64,000 bases of DNA from Actinomadura rudentiformis (GCF_008923185.1 NZ_WBMT01000021.1:124001-188000); one strand, 5' to 3'. Positions 35,341-45,242 are shown, counted from the first letter of the stretch. Notes: generated by a model from the sequence alone, not told the origin. Numbers and translations: made by a program.

Positions 35341-36156
35341 TCACTGTGTTCTCCGGGTGGGGACCAGCTCGAGCCGTCCCCACACGAAGTCGGCGGGCTT
35401 CTCGATGGCGAGGCTCGCGTCGATCATCTCGTTGAGCGAGGCGGGCTGGACCCCGCCGGCGCGCTGCACCCAGGTGATGATCACGTAGTGGCCGTAGACC
35501 TGGGAGTACGCGGCGCTGAAGCCCTTGCCGAAGGCCGGCTGTCCCGTGGCGTTCAGCGGCAGCACGAACCCGGCGTTGGTGGCGGGATCGAGGTCGCGGA
35601 CGATCTGCTCGGCGCCGTTCTCGTCGACCATGTTGAGGACTGCGATCTGGCCGAGGTGCCGCTTGTCCTGGCTGACGTAGGAGCCGCGGGCGACCTGGGT
35701 GCACCCGTACTTGGCGAGATCGCCCCGCAGGCGCTGGCCCCACGTGACGCCCACGCAGTCGTCGGACACCTGCGAGGCGGCCAGCGAGAACGCGTACGTG
35801 CGGTACTTCACGGCCTTCGCGTCGGCCGGGAAGACCTCGTCCTGGGTGACCGGACGCGGATCGGCGGTCCGCTTGGCCAGCTTGACCATGGCCTTGTCGG
35901 CCATCTGCGGGGTGTAGGCGACCGGGAGCACACCCGGGCCGTTGGACGTCCCGGCGGCCTTCTCCCCGCCGTCATCACCGCCGGTCAGGACGACGGCGGC
36001 CACCACCGCGAGCACGACCGCGACCAGCGCGGCCACGACGCCGAACAGCAGCTTGGGCTTGGGACCGCGCGAGCCGGGCTTGTCGTCGGGCCAGAAGTCC
36101 CGGCCACTCGTCCCGCCCTTCGCGGCCTTCGCCTCGGTGTCACGAGCCTCGATCAC
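35341..36156 (-). CDS. Membrane-anchored protein, paralog of the downstream gene
   Basis: 271 residues: short hydrophilic N-terminus, membrane helix at about residues 37-57 (LLFGVVAALVAVVLAVVAAV), then an extracytoplasmic domain with DDCVGVTWGQRLRGDLAKYG-C and YVIITWVQRAGG that align by eye with the neighbouring protein's Cys pair and WAQH end. The two genes are 52 bases apart and tandem, so they look like an old duplication in which the downstream copy gained a long disordered N-terminus. I choose GTG 36156 (VIEARDTEAK) as the start; an upstream in-frame GTG at 36198 is less likely. Function unknown. Confidence 0.78.
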   Translation of the reverse strand: MIEARDTEAKAAKGGTSGRDFWPDDKPGSRGPKPKLLFGVVAALVAVVLAVVAAVVLTGGDDGGEKAAGTSNGPGVLPVAYTPQMADKAMVKLAKRTADPRPVTQDEVFPADAKAVKYRTYAFSLAASQVSDDCVGVTWGQRLRGDLAKYGCTQVARGSYVSQDKRHLGQIAVLNMVDENGAEQIVRDLDPATNAGFVLPLNATGQPAFGKGFSAAYSQVYGHYVIITWVQRAGGVQPASLNEMIDASLAIEKPADFVWGRLELVPTRRTQ

Positions 36157-36222
36157 AGTCCGGGACTCTATCGGTACCCGCGCCCGTCGCGTGCCCAAAA
36201 GGGTGTTTCCGGTGCTTTCCGA

Positions 36223-36921
36223 TCAAAGCCCGTTCGCCCCGATGAGGGCGCCCAGGCCGTAGGTGAGCGCCGCGGCCGCGGCACCCAGCGTGAGCTGCCG
36301 CAGCCCGCTGAACCACCAGGTGCGGTTGGTCACGCGGGACACCAGCGCCCCGGCGGCGAACAACCCCAGCGCCGCGATCACCGCGGCGGGCCAGAGGCTG
36401 GAGGCACCGAGCAGGTACGGGAGCACCGGCAGCGACGCCCCCACCGCGAACGACAGGAACGACGAGCCCGCGGCCAGGTACGGGGAGGGCAGCTCGCCAG
36501 GGGCCACGCCCAGTTCCTCGCGGGCGTGCACCTCCAGGGCCTCCTCGGGGTCGCGCGACAGTTGCCGCGCCACCTCGGCGGCCACGTCGGGATCGACGCC
36601 GCGCGCCTCGAAGACCCCGGCCAGCTCGCGCATCTCGGCGTTCGGGTGGCGCCTCAGCTCCAGCCGTTCGACCTCGATCTCCGCCTCGGCCAGCTCGGAC
36701 TGCGAGGCCACCGAGATGTACTCTCCTGCCGCCATGGAGAACGCGCCCGCCGCCAGGCCCGCGAGACCGGCGAGCAGGACGACGTGCCGGCTCGCCTGGC
36801 CGCCCGCGACACCGGCGATCAGGGCGAAGTTGGAGACCAGCCCGTCCATCGCCCCGAACACCGCGGGACGCAGCCAGCCTCCGGTGACGTCGCGGTGCCT
36901 GTGGTGGATCTCCGCGGTCAC
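36223..36921 (-). CDS. VIT1/CCC1-family transporter
   Basis: 232-residue membrane protein with five helices. The family signature is the first helix VFGAMDGLVSNFALIAGVAG and the second GAFSMAAGEYISVASQSE, which includes the metal-coordinating Glu residues; the long cytoplasmic helical hairpin (LAEAEIEVERLELRRHPNAE) follows. CCC1/VIT1 proteins move Fe2+ or Mn2+ out of the cytosol. GTG start 36921 with GAAGG six bases upstream. It lies 17 bases after lgt, same strand, and so may be co-transcribed. Confidence 0.9.
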   Translation of the reverse strand: MTAEIHHRHRDVTGGWLRPAVFGAMDGLVSNFALIAGVAGGQASRHVVLLAGLAGLAAGAFSMAAGEYISVASQSELAEAEIEVERLELRRHPNAEMRELAGVFEARGVDPDVAAEVARQLSRDPEEALEVHAREELGVAPGELPSPYLAAGSSFLSFAVGASLPVLPYLLGASSLWPAAVIAALGLFAAGALVSRVTNRTWWFSGLRQLTLGAAAAALTYGLGALIGANGL

Positions 36922-36938
36922 CCCGGTCCTTCGGTCGC

Positions 36939-38441
36939 CTACGTGGCGTCCTTCACAGGCGCGCCCTTACCGTCCTCATTGTCCTCCGCCTCCGCAGCGG
37001 GCTCCTCATCGGGGGCGGCACCGCCCTTGGCGGATTTGTCTTCCGCAGCCTCGGTCTCGGGTACAACTGCGGGCTCAGCCTCAGCCTCGGGTTCAGCCTC
37101 GGGCTCGGCTTCGTCCACCGGCTCCGCCTCTGCCGCCGGCGCGGGCTCAGGCTCGTCCTCCGCCACAGGCTCGTCCTCGTCCTCAGCCGCGGGCGCGGGC
37201 TCGGCCTCCGGCTCGGGCTCAGCTTCAGGCGTCGGCTCGGTCTCCGGTGCGGGCTCGGCTTCGGCTGCCGGCTCGGTCTCCGGTGCGGGCTCGGGCGCAG
37301 CCTCGGCCCCTGGCTCCGGCTCAGCCGCAGGGGCAGGCTCGGCGTCCGCCTCGGACTCCGCCACCGCCTCGACCTCCGACTCCGGCTCCGGCTCCGGCTC
37401 CGGCTCGGGCTCGTCCTCCGCCACAGGCTCGGGCTCAGCAACCGGTTCCGCATCGGCCTCAGGCGTGGCCTCGGGCTCGGTCTCCGCGACCGGCTCGGGC
37501 TGCTGCTCGGCGGGCTCCTCCGAGGCGGTTTCCCCGGCTGCCGGTTCAGCCTGCGCCTTGGCGACCGGCTCTTCCTCGGCCGCCGGGTCCGGTGCGGCGC
37601 CGACGTTCTCGGGACCGGTCTTGCCACGAGCCCAGTAGAGGTAGCCCACGGCGCCCAGGAAGACGATCAGCGACGTCCAGTCGTTCAGGCGCAGGCCCAG
37701 AATCTCGTGGGCGTCGTCGATGCGCAGCCACTCGATCCAGAACCGGCCCACGGTGTAGCCGGCGACGTAGAGGGCGAACGACCGGCCGTGAGTGAGGTCG
37801 AAGCGGCGGCCGGCCCAGATGACGAGGATCGCGACGCCGACGCACCACAGCGACTCGTACAGGAACGTGGGGTGGTACGTGCCGATGTCAGCGTACTTGG
37901 GGTCCACGCTGCCGTCCGGCAGCTTGGGCCGGTTGCCGTAGTCGATCTTGAGCGCCCACCAGGTGTCCAGCGGCCGCCCGTACAGCTCCTGGTTCCACCA
38001 GTTGCCCCACCGGCCGATCGCCTGTCCCAGCGCGACACCGGGCGCGATCGCGTCGCCCAGGGCCAGCACCGAGACGCCGTGGCGGCGGCAGCCGATGAGC
38101 GCGCCGACCGCGCCCAGCACGACGGCGCCCCAGATGCCGAGCCCGCCCTCCCAGATCTTCAGCGCGTCGACCGGGTTCCGGCCGTCGCCGAAGTACCGCT
38201 GGTAATCGGTGATGACGTGGTAGAGGCGGCCGCCGACGAGGCCGAACGGCACCGCCCAGACCGCGACGTCGATGATGACGCCGGGGGCGCCCCCCTTGGC
38301 GGCCCAGCGGCGCTCACCCAGCCATACCGCGACGACGATGCCGATAATGATCATCAACGCGTACGCGCGGATCGGGATGGGCCCGAGGTGCCAGACACCT
38401 TCGGAGGGGCTCGGAATGTAGGCGACCGACTGCATGAGCAT
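36939..38441 (-). CDS. lgt: Prolipoprotein diacylglyceryl transferase with long acidic tail
   Basis: 500 residues. Residues 1-275 are the seven-helix Lgt enzyme, which transfers diacylglycerol from phosphatidylglycerol to the lipobox Cys of prolipoproteins; the signature GRWGNWWNQELYG is at 143-155 and the catalytic-region HGRSFALYVAGYTVGRF at 219-235. Residues 281-500 are a 220-residue, almost uniformly Glu/Pro/Ala low-complexity tail (EPEPEPEPESE and similar), predicted cytoplasmic and disordered. Most Lgt proteins are 260-330 residues. The first ATG, at 38441, has GGAGG 11 bases upstream. It supplies lipoprotein anchors used by LivJ and the small lipoproteins of this window. Confidence 0.95.
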   Translation of the reverse strand: MLMQSVAYIPSPSEGVWHLGPIPIRAYALMIIIGIVVAVWLGERRWAAKGGAPGVIIDVAVWAVPFGLVGGRLYHVITDYQRYFGDGRNPVDALKIWEGGLGIWGAVVLGAVGALIGCRRHGVSVLALGDAIAPGVALGQAIGRWGNWWNQELYGRPLDTWWALKIDYGNRPKLPDGSVDPKYADIGTYHPTFLYESLWCVGVAILVIWAGRRFDLTHGRSFALYVAGYTVGRFWIEWLRIDDAHEILGLRLNDWTSLIVFLGAVGYLYWARGKTGPENVGAAPDPAAEEEPVAKAQAEPAAGETASEEPAEQQPEPVAETEPEATPEADAEPVAEPEPVAEDEPEPEPEPEPESEVEAVAESEADAEPAPAAEPEPGAEAAPEPAPETEPAAEAEPAPETEPTPEAEPEPEAEPAPAAEDEDEPVAEDEPEPAPAAEAEPVDEAEPEAEPEAEAEPAVVPETEAAEDKSAKGGAAPDEEPAAEAEDNEDGKGAPVKDAT

Positions 38442-38542
38442 GGACGTTACCGCCTCCGGGCCCTTCCGTGCCCCAAGATCGGCATCGTCTGCGGCAACGG
38501 CGGCCCGATCAGGCCGCGGGTGCTCGGAGCGTGGTCCGGATG

Positions 38543-39298
38543 CTACGTTCCGGCGGCCTCGATCGCCTTCGTCAACCCGTCGGGCGTGAGGGCGCCGCCG
38601 GCGACCTGCTTCCCGTCGAGCATGAGCGTCGGAGTCGCCGACACCCCCGCCTTCGCCGCGTGCGCGGTGGCCTGGTCGACCATGGCGTTCTTCTCGCCGC
38701 CGTCAACGCACTTGGCGAACGCGTCGCCGGTGATCCCGGCCTCGCGGCCCCACTCGACCAGGTCGGCGTTCTCGAAGCCGGCCTCACCCTCATCGGGCTG
38801 CTCGGCGAACAACCGGTCGTGGAACCGGATCCACGAGCCGGCGGGCGCGCACGCCGCCGCGTTGGCGGCGCGCTGGGAGTTGGACTTCAGCGGCTCCTGC
38901 CGGAAGAGCCGGAACGGGCGGTAGACGACCTTGACCTTGCCCGCGGCGGCCTGCTCCTTGATCGTCGCGCCCAGCCTGTCCTCCAGGTTCTTGCAGGCCG
39001 GGCACTGGAAGTCCTCGTACAGCTCCAGCATCGGCTTGGCGACGCCCGCCTTGGCCATCGCGACCGAGCCGTCCGGCTGCCGGGTGGCCGGTGCGAGCTC
39101 GCCCTTGTAGTCCGAGCCCGGCTCGGAGCCGCCCCCGGCGTTGCGCACCAGCACGACCGCCACCACGATGATCGCCGCGGCGGCCACGGCGCCCAGCACG
39201 ATGACGAGCAACCGCTGCTGTCTCTCCCGAGCCGCCTGCCTGGCGCGTTCCTCGGCCAGCCGCTGCCGCGCCGAACGCCCCCTGTCCGCCTTGCTCAT
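38543..39298 (-). CDS. Membrane-anchored DsbA-like thiol oxidase, copy 1
   Basis: 251 residues: basic N-terminus, a membrane anchor at residues 30-52 (LLVIVLGAVAAAAIIVVAVV), then a DsbA-fold thioredoxin domain with active site FQCPACKNL (CxxC = CPAC). The cis-Pro segment GVSATPTLMLDGK is present. It should oxidise cysteine pairs in exported proteins. Start ATG 39298; a TTG one codon upstream is possible. It is upstream of lgt by 101 bases and closely related to DsbA copy 2. Confidence 0.9.
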   Translation of the reverse strand: MSKADRGRSARQRLAEERARQAARERQQRLLVIVLGAVAAAAIIVVAVVLVRNAGGGSEPGSDYKGELAPATRQPDGSVAMAKAGVAKPMLELYEDFQCPACKNLEDRLGATIKEQAAAGKVKVVYRPFRLFRQEPLKSNSQRAANAAACAPAGSWIRFHDRLFAEQPDEGEAGFENADLVEWGREAGITGDAFAKCVDGGEKNAMVDQATAHAAKAGVSATPTLMLDGKQVAGGALTPDGLTKAIEAAGT

Positions 39299-39401
39299 CA
39301 ATCCCCCGATCAGCGCGTCGACCTGCGTTTTCGCGGCTCGACACTAGCCCCGGGCAGCACGTGGGCCACGGTGGCCGAGCCGGAAGGAGGGAGAGAAAAC
39401 A

Positions 39402-39435
39402 CCGAGCCGTGGCCCTCTCGGGGGCCACGGCTCGG
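39402..39435 (-). terminator. Terminator after DsbA copy 2
   Basis: A perfect 13-bp stem (CCGAGCCGTGGCC) with an 8-base loop, followed on the minus strand by GTGTTTTCTCTCC. It is 35 bases past the DsbA copy 2 stop and separates it from DsbA copy 1. This is the most classical intrinsic terminator in the window. Confidence 0.8.
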
Positions 39436-39470
39436 ATGGGAGCGACCAGCGCGGGTGCTTGTCGGCCCTG

Positions 39471-40256
39471 TTACTGGTTGGTCTTGGTCTTGGCGGCGTC
39501 GCTGACGGCCTTCTCCAGGCCGTCGGGGCTGCCGAGCTCGTTGTCCTCCAGCTTGCGGCCGTTGAGGAAGACGGTCGGGGTGCCGGTGACCTTGCGGGTC
39601 TGGAGCGCGTACGTGGTCATCGTGTCGACCTGCGACTTCTTCTGCTGGTCGGTGACGCACTTCTCGAAGCCCGCGTCGGCCACGCCGACGTCCTTGCCCC
39701 AGTTGACCAGTTCCTTGGTGGCGAAGCCCTCGTCGCCCTCCTCGGGCTGGAACTTGAAGAGCGCGTCATGGTAGGAGAGCCACTTGTCGGCCGGGACGCA
39801 CAGGGCCGCCGCGGCGGAGCGGAGCGAGTTCTCCTTGATGGGGTTCTGCGACTGGCCGAACAGGTGGAACGGCCGGTAGACGACCTTGACCTTGCCGGCC
39901 GCGGCCAGCTCCTTGACCTTCTTGCCGGTGCTCTCCTCGAACGACTTGCAGGCCGGGCACTGGAAGTCCTCGAAGATCTCGATCGTGGGAGCGGTGACGC
40001 CGGCCTTGGCCATCACGATCGAGCCGTCCGCGTCGCGGGTGAGCGGGGCCTGTGGTCCGGTGTAGGCGGTCGCCTTCTGATCGCTCTTGCCACGCTGGTC
40101 GAGAACGATCACGGTGACCACCACGACCGCCGCGACGGCGACCACCGCGCCGAGGACGATCGCGAGCAGCTTGCGCTGCTTGTCACGGGCCTCCTGACGC
40201 TTGCGCTCGGCGGCCAGCCGCTCCCGGGCGGACCGCTCGCGTGCGGCCTTGCTCAT
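39471..40256 (-). CDS. Membrane-anchored DsbA-like thiol oxidase, copy 2
   Basis: 261 residues with the same plan as copy 1: basic N-terminus, membrane anchor (LLAIVLGAVVAVAAVVVVTV), active site FQCPACKSF and cis-Pro loop KVTGTPTVFLNGR. Start ATG 40256, ribosome site GAGGAG. It is 69 bases downstream of the VKOR gene, its likely electron acceptor, on the same strand, so they form a DsbA-VKOR operon. Confidence 0.92.
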   Translation of the reverse strand: MSKAARERSARERLAAERKRQEARDKQRKLLAIVLGAVVAVAAVVVVTVIVLDQRGKSDQKATAYTGPQAPLTRDADGSIVMAKAGVTAPTIEIFEDFQCPACKSFEESTGKKVKELAAAGKVKVVYRPFHLFGQSQNPIKENSLRSAAAALCVPADKWLSYHDALFKFQPEEGDEGFATKELVNWGKDVGVADAGFEKCVTDQQKKSQVDTMTTYALQTRKVTGTPTVFLNGRKLEDNELGSPDGLEKAVSDAAKTKTNQ

Positions 40257-40325
40257 TGTGGATCTCCTCATCGGGGACCGCGCGGCGGACGGCCGCGCGG
40301 GCTCGGCGGGGGGCCGGGTCGGGTC

Positions 40326-40817
40326 CTAGTCGACCTGGCCGATCCGCCGGAACTCGTCGGACAGGACAAGGACGAACAGCAGGACGGTGACGGCGTGGAC
40401 GCCGGTGCACCACAGGCAGATCTTCTGCAGCAGCGCCAGCTCCACGGTCACCAGGTAGATCACGAAGACCATCCCGACGCCGGTGGCGGCCAGCCGGCCC
40501 CAGCGGAACAGCGGGTTCTGCGAACGCAGCGCGAACGGCGTGATCAGCACCACGAACGAGACGAAGAATCCCAGCCCGAGCAGGGGCAGCGGGATGCCCG
40601 CCAGCTCGGAGTACTTGCTGGTGGTGACCGCGTGGCAGTCCACCGTGCCGCTCGCCGAGCAGACCAGCGCCTTCTCGTCGTAGTGGCTGATCGTCAGGTA
40701 GATCGAGATGCCGAGCCCGGCGAGCGTGAGCACCCACGCCGAGAGCATGAACCACAACGGGCGGGCGGGCGCCTTGGCCGCGCTCGTGTCCCGCCCCTCG
40801 ACCTGCTGAGCCATCAT
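40326..40817 (-). CDS. Vitamin K epoxide reductase (VKOR) family protein
   Basis: 163-residue polytopic membrane protein with four or five helices that reoxidises DsbA-like proteins and passes electrons to menaquinone. The loop cysteines are in VCSASGTVDCHAV and the catalytic CxxC in KICLWCTGVH. The family sequence SKYSELAGIPLPLLGLGFF is present. Start ATG 40817 has GGAG seven bases upstream; ATGs at 40814 and 40823 flank it. First gene of the disulfide-forming operon and separated from the trp genes by a hairpin. Confidence 0.92.
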   Translation of the reverse strand: MMAQQVEGRDTSAAKAPARPLWFMLSAWVLTLAGLGISIYLTISHYDEKALVCSASGTVDCHAVTTSKYSELAGIPLPLLGLGFFVSFVVLITPFALRSQNPLFRWGRLAATGVGMVFVIYLVTVELALLQKICLWCTGVHAVTVLLFVLVLSDEFRRIGQVD

Positions 40818-40865
40818 GATCATTCTCCAAGTCGGCACCCGCGGGCACCAGCCGAACAGCCCTTG

Positions 40866-40899
40866 GCCCGGGCGCGGCGTTACGCCGCCACTCCCGGGC
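40866..40899 (-). terminator. Hairpin after trpA
   Basis: Nested perfect stems: GCCCGGG/CCCGGGC outside and GCGGCG/CGCCGC inside with a TTA loop. It lies about 90 bases past the trpA stop and before VKOR. No T-run follows. Confidence 0.45.
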
Positions 40900-40987
40900 T
40901 CGGAAACACCTTAGGGGACGCCACATAAACTCGCCGTACGAAAGTCGCGCCCGGCCGCCCCTTGGGCGTGTCCCAAAGCCAGATGCC

Positions 40988-41796
40988 CTACTTGGCCTTG
41001 CGCACACCCTCGGCGAGCTCGGCGGTCAGCGCGCGTACACCGGCAAGGCCCGCGGCGGCGTCCGGGGCGTCCAGGATGCGCCGGATGAACGCCGAGCCGA
41101 CGATCACGCCGTCGGCGAAGCCCGCCACCTCCGCGGCCTGGGCGCCGTTGCCGACGCCGAGCCCCAGCCCGATCGGCAGGTCCAGGCCCTGCCGGACGAT
41201 GCTCTCGCGGGTCCGCTCCACCAGCCGTGGCGCGCCGGTGTCGAGGGCGCTGCGGGCGCCGGTGACCCCCATCAGCGAGGCGGCGTAGACGAACCCGCGG
41301 CAGGCCTGGGTGATCTTCTCGATGCGCTCGTCGGTGGAGCTGAGCGCGACGAGGAACACCTTGTCGAGGTCGTGCGCGTCGGCCGCCTCCAGCCAGGGAC
41401 CGGCCTCCTCGGGCGTGAGGTCAGGCGTGATGAGCCCGGTGCCGCCGGCCGACCTGAGGTCGCGCGCGAACGCCTCCACGCCGTAGTGGTCGACCGGGTT
41501 CCAGTAGGTCATCACCAGGGTCGGCACACCGGTCGCCGCCACGGCCTCGACGGTGCGGAAGACGTCGGCGACCCGGACACCGCCGACCAGGGCCTGGTGC
41601 ACGGCGTCCTGGATGGTCGGGCCGTCCATCATCGGATCGCTGTAGGGCAGGCCGATCTCGATGACGTCGCAGCCCGCCTCCACCATGGTGCGCGCGGCCT
41701 CGATGGCGCCCTCGTACGAGGGGAACCCGGCGGGCAGGTAGCCGACGAGCGCGGCGCGCCCTTCGGCCTTGGCCTTGTCGTAGGCGGCCTGAACGC

Positions 41797-41800
<4 letters not shown>
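40988..41800 (-). CDS. trpA: Tryptophan synthase, alpha subunit
   Basis: 270-residue TIM-barrel subunit that splits indole-3-glycerol phosphate. The catalytic Glu and Asp lie in [32 protein letters not shown] forms the loop 6 region and [19 protein letters not shown] binds phosphate. Start ATG 41800 overlaps the trpB stop by four bases. It is the last gene of the trp operon. Confidence 0.97.
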
Positions 41801-43032
<1,232 letters not shown>

Positions 43033-43073
43033 CTGAAGTCTTGTCCTGTCGTACGAGAGAAAGGCTTACCCGA

Positions 43074-43127
43074 TCAGTTAGATGTCAGGTGAGCGCGCCA
43101 TCGTTCGCGCAGCGGTTCCATCAGCAT
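43074..43127 (-). CDS. 17-codon ORF between trpC and trpB
   Basis: Encodes MLMEPLRERWRAHLTSN and stops 41 bases before the trpB start. Streptomyces carries a small gene, trpX/trpM, at this place; this ORF is much shorter and I cannot claim homology. It contains one Trp codon in 17, so a classical leader role is weak. Possible small protein, leader or chance. Confidence 0.3.
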   Translation of the reverse strand: MLMEPLRERWRAHLTSN

Positions 43128-43150
43128 GACCGTAAACCTACCCCGTTCCC

Positions 43151-43957
43151 TCAGCCGCCCTGGCGGAGGGCGGGGTGCGCGCCGGCCGCGACCAGGTCGG
43201 CGACCGCCGAACGCGGGTCCTTGCCGGTCACCAGGCTCTCGCCCACCAGCACGGCGTCGGCGCCCGCCGAGGCGTACGCCAGCAGGTCGTGCGGCCCCCG
43301 CACCCCGGACTCGGCGATCTTGACGACGTCCTTGGGGATCAGCGGCGCCAGCCGGGCGAACACGTCGCGGTCCACCTTGAGGGTCTTGAGGTCACGGGCG
43401 TTGACCCCGATGACCTTGGCCCCCGCGTCGAGCGCGCGGGTGACCTCCTCCTCGGTGTGCACCTCGACCAGCGGGAGCAGCCCGATCGACTCGGCCCGCT
43501 CGACCAGCGACACCAGGGCGTCCTGCTCCAGCCCGGCGACGATCAGCAGGGCGACGTCCGCGCCGTACGCGCGCGCCTCCCAGAGCTGGTACGAGGTGAC
43601 GATGAAGTCCTTGCGCAGGACGGCGATGTCGACGTTGGCGCGGACGGCGGCCAGGTCCTCCAGGCTGCCGCCGAACCGGCGCCGCTCGGTCAGGACGCTG
43701 ATCACCTTGGCGCCGCCGGCCTCGTAGTCGCCGGCCAGCGCCGCCGGGTCGGCGATCGCGGCCAGCGCCCCCTTGGACGGGCTGCTGCGCTTGACCTCGG
43801 CGATCACTCCGACGCCGGGGCCGCGGAGCGCGGCCAGCGCGTCCTTCGGGGCCGGTGCCCGCTCGGCCTTCGCCTTGAGATCGTCGAGCGAGACGTCTCG
43901 CTGCCTTTCGGCGAGATCGGCCCGGACGCCGTCGATGATCTCGTCGAGAACACTCAC
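43151..43957 (-). CDS. trpC: Indole-3-glycerol phosphate synthase
   Basis: 268-residue TIM-barrel enzyme for ring closure of the carboxyphenylamino-deoxyribulose phosphate. Catalytic and phosphate-binding segments are [54 protein letters not shown] and [17 protein letters not shown] start at 43957. In this organism TrpF activity must come from PriA, encoded 18 kb away in this window. It is 101 bases after DUF2752. Confidence 0.97.
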   Translation of the reverse strand: MSVLDEIIDGVRADLAERQRDVSLDDLKAKAERAPAPKDALAALRGPGVGVIAEVKRSSPSKGALAAIADPAALAGDYEAGGAKVISVLTERRRFGGSLEDLAAVRANVDIAVLRKDFIVTSYQLWEARAYGADVALLIVAGLEQDALVSLVERAESIGLLPLVEVHTEEEVTRALDAGAKVIGVNARDLKTLKVDRDVFARLAPLIPKDVVKIAESGVRGPHDLLAYASAGADAVLVGESLVTGKDPRSAVADLVAAGAHPALRQGG

Positions 43958-44058
43958 GCGCTGGGCCCCCTATTTTCCGGTCGATCCGTCCACCGATCGT
44001 ATCCGCAGGCGCCCGGAGCCCTCGAACCCGGCCCGGACTCACGCCGTACAGAACCCCC

Positions 44059-44553
44059 TCACGGGGCCAAGGCATGCGCAAACGGAAGATTGCGGACAAC
44101 CCAGTACGCCATCATCACCGCCAGGAACACCCCCACCACCCGTGGCCGGAACAGGACGGAGCCCATCGGCTCGCCCCGTGCCGTGCGGACGGCCCAGCTC
44201 ACCCACAGGTAGCCGAGCACCGGCAGCAGCAGGAAGAGCAGTGGGTTCAGGCCGAACGCGGCACCGACGTCCCCGTGCGTCAGCGAGTTGACCATGCGCA
44301 TCGCACCGCAGCCGGGACAGTACAACCCGGTCAGCGCGAGGAACGGGCAGGTCGGGTAGTGGCCGGGCTCGTGCGGATCACGGAGTGACACCAGGGTCAC
44401 GCCCGCGGCGACCGCCGCCAGGGTCCCGAGCGGCCCGGCCAGCGCCGCCAGACGGCTCCGGCCACCGCGCGGGCCGGCTCCGGGTTCGGGGCCAGAGCCG
44501 GATCCCGGTCCGTCGGGCACGGACGGGACAGGCTGAGCAGGAACGCGGGTCAC
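44059..44553 (-). CDS. DUF2752 membrane protein
   Basis: 164 residues, Pro/Gly-rich N-terminus followed by three hydrophobic segments. The family core TCPFLALTGLYCPGCGAMRM with the CPxC...CPGCG cysteine set and LTHGDVGAAFGLNPLLFLLL is clear. DUF2752 proteins commonly sit in actinobacterial trp operons and have no assigned function; the cysteines could bind metal. GTG start at 44553, 20 bases after the response regulator. Confidence 0.88.
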   Translation of the reverse strand: MTRVPAQPVPSVPDGPGSGSGPEPGAGPRGGRSRLAALAGPLGTLAAVAAGVTLVSLRDPHEPGHYPTCPFLALTGLYCPGCGAMRMVNSLTHGDVGAAFGLNPLLFLLLPVLGYLWVSWAVRTARGEPMGSVLFRPRVVGVFLAVMMAYWVVRNLPFAHALAP

Positions 44554-44573
44554 AGGTCCAGCGTAGGGGCCGC

Positions 44574-45242
44574 TCAGGCGTCCAGGACGTATCCGACGCC
44601 CCGGACGGTCCGGATCGGGCTCTCCTCGCCGAGCTTGGCGCGCAGCTGGGCGATGTGGACGTCGACCGTGCGGTTGCCCGCGCCCGCGCCGGGGCCCCAG
44701 GCGGCGTCGAGCAGCTGCTCCCGGGTGAAGACCCGGCCGGGGTTGTCCATCAGGAACTCCAGCAGGTCGAACTCGGTCACCGTGAGCGCGACAGCGCGGT
44801 CGCCCACCGTCACGGCGCGCCCGCGCGGGTCCAGCGTGAGCGGCCCGGCGCGCAGGACACCCGGCGTCTCGGGCGGCGCGCTGCGGCGCAGCGCCTCGGC
44901 GACCGCGCCGACCAGCAGCCGCGGGCCGAACGGCCGGGTGACCTGGTGATCACCCAGTCCCGGCGTGGTGACCTGGTCGAGCGGTCCGATCACCGCGATC
45001 ACCGGCGCCGGCCGGGCGGCCTCGGCGACCCGGTGGTAGAGCTCGGCCGGCAGGGCGGCCGTGGACAGGTCGAGCACGACCACATCCGGCCGCGTCAGCG
45101 CGGCGGTGGAGGCCGCACGGGCCGGATCGGTCTCCACCTCGACCTCGAAGCCCTCGCGCACCAGGTAGCGGCGCTCGAGCTCGGCGACGGCGGGCTCGTG
45201 CTCGATCACCAGGACCCTGCCGCCCGCGCCGTCGCCGGTCAC
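44574..45242 (-). CDS. OmpR-type regulator with degenerate receiver, inside trp operon
   Basis: 222 residues. The C-terminal winged helix (residues 140-222) is intact: TVTEFDLLEFLMDNPGRVF, TREQLLDAAWG, RTVDVHIAQLRAKLGEE and RTVRGVGYVLDA. The receiver is degenerate: the acidic pair is EHE, the Asp region reads VVVLDLSTAALPAELY without GxDG, the Thr position is VIAVIGPL and the Lys position is TRPF. The phospho-acceptor Asp remains but the Thr and Lys needed for phosphorylation are gone. The GTG start shares a GTGA with the trp membrane protein stop. No histidine kinase is near. Probably a metabolite- or oligomer-controlled DNA-binding protein. Confidence 0.85.
   Translation of the reverse strand: MTGDGAGGRVLVIEHEPAVAELERRYLVREGFEVEVETDPARAASTAALTRPDVVVLDLSTAALPAELYHRVAEAARPAPVIAVIGPLDQVTTPGLGDHQVTRPFGPRLLVGAVAEALRRSAPPETPGVLRAGPLTLDPRGRAVTVGDRAVALTVTEFDLLEFLMDNPGRVFTREQLLDAAWGPGAGAGNRTVDVHIAQLRAKLGEESPIRTVRGVGYVLDA

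Noticed and set aside
37000-37600. Frameshift or false fusion at the lgt tail.
   Set aside because: The frame keeps one composition up to the stop codon and the ribosome and overlap signals of neighbouring genes are normal; it is more likely a true tail.
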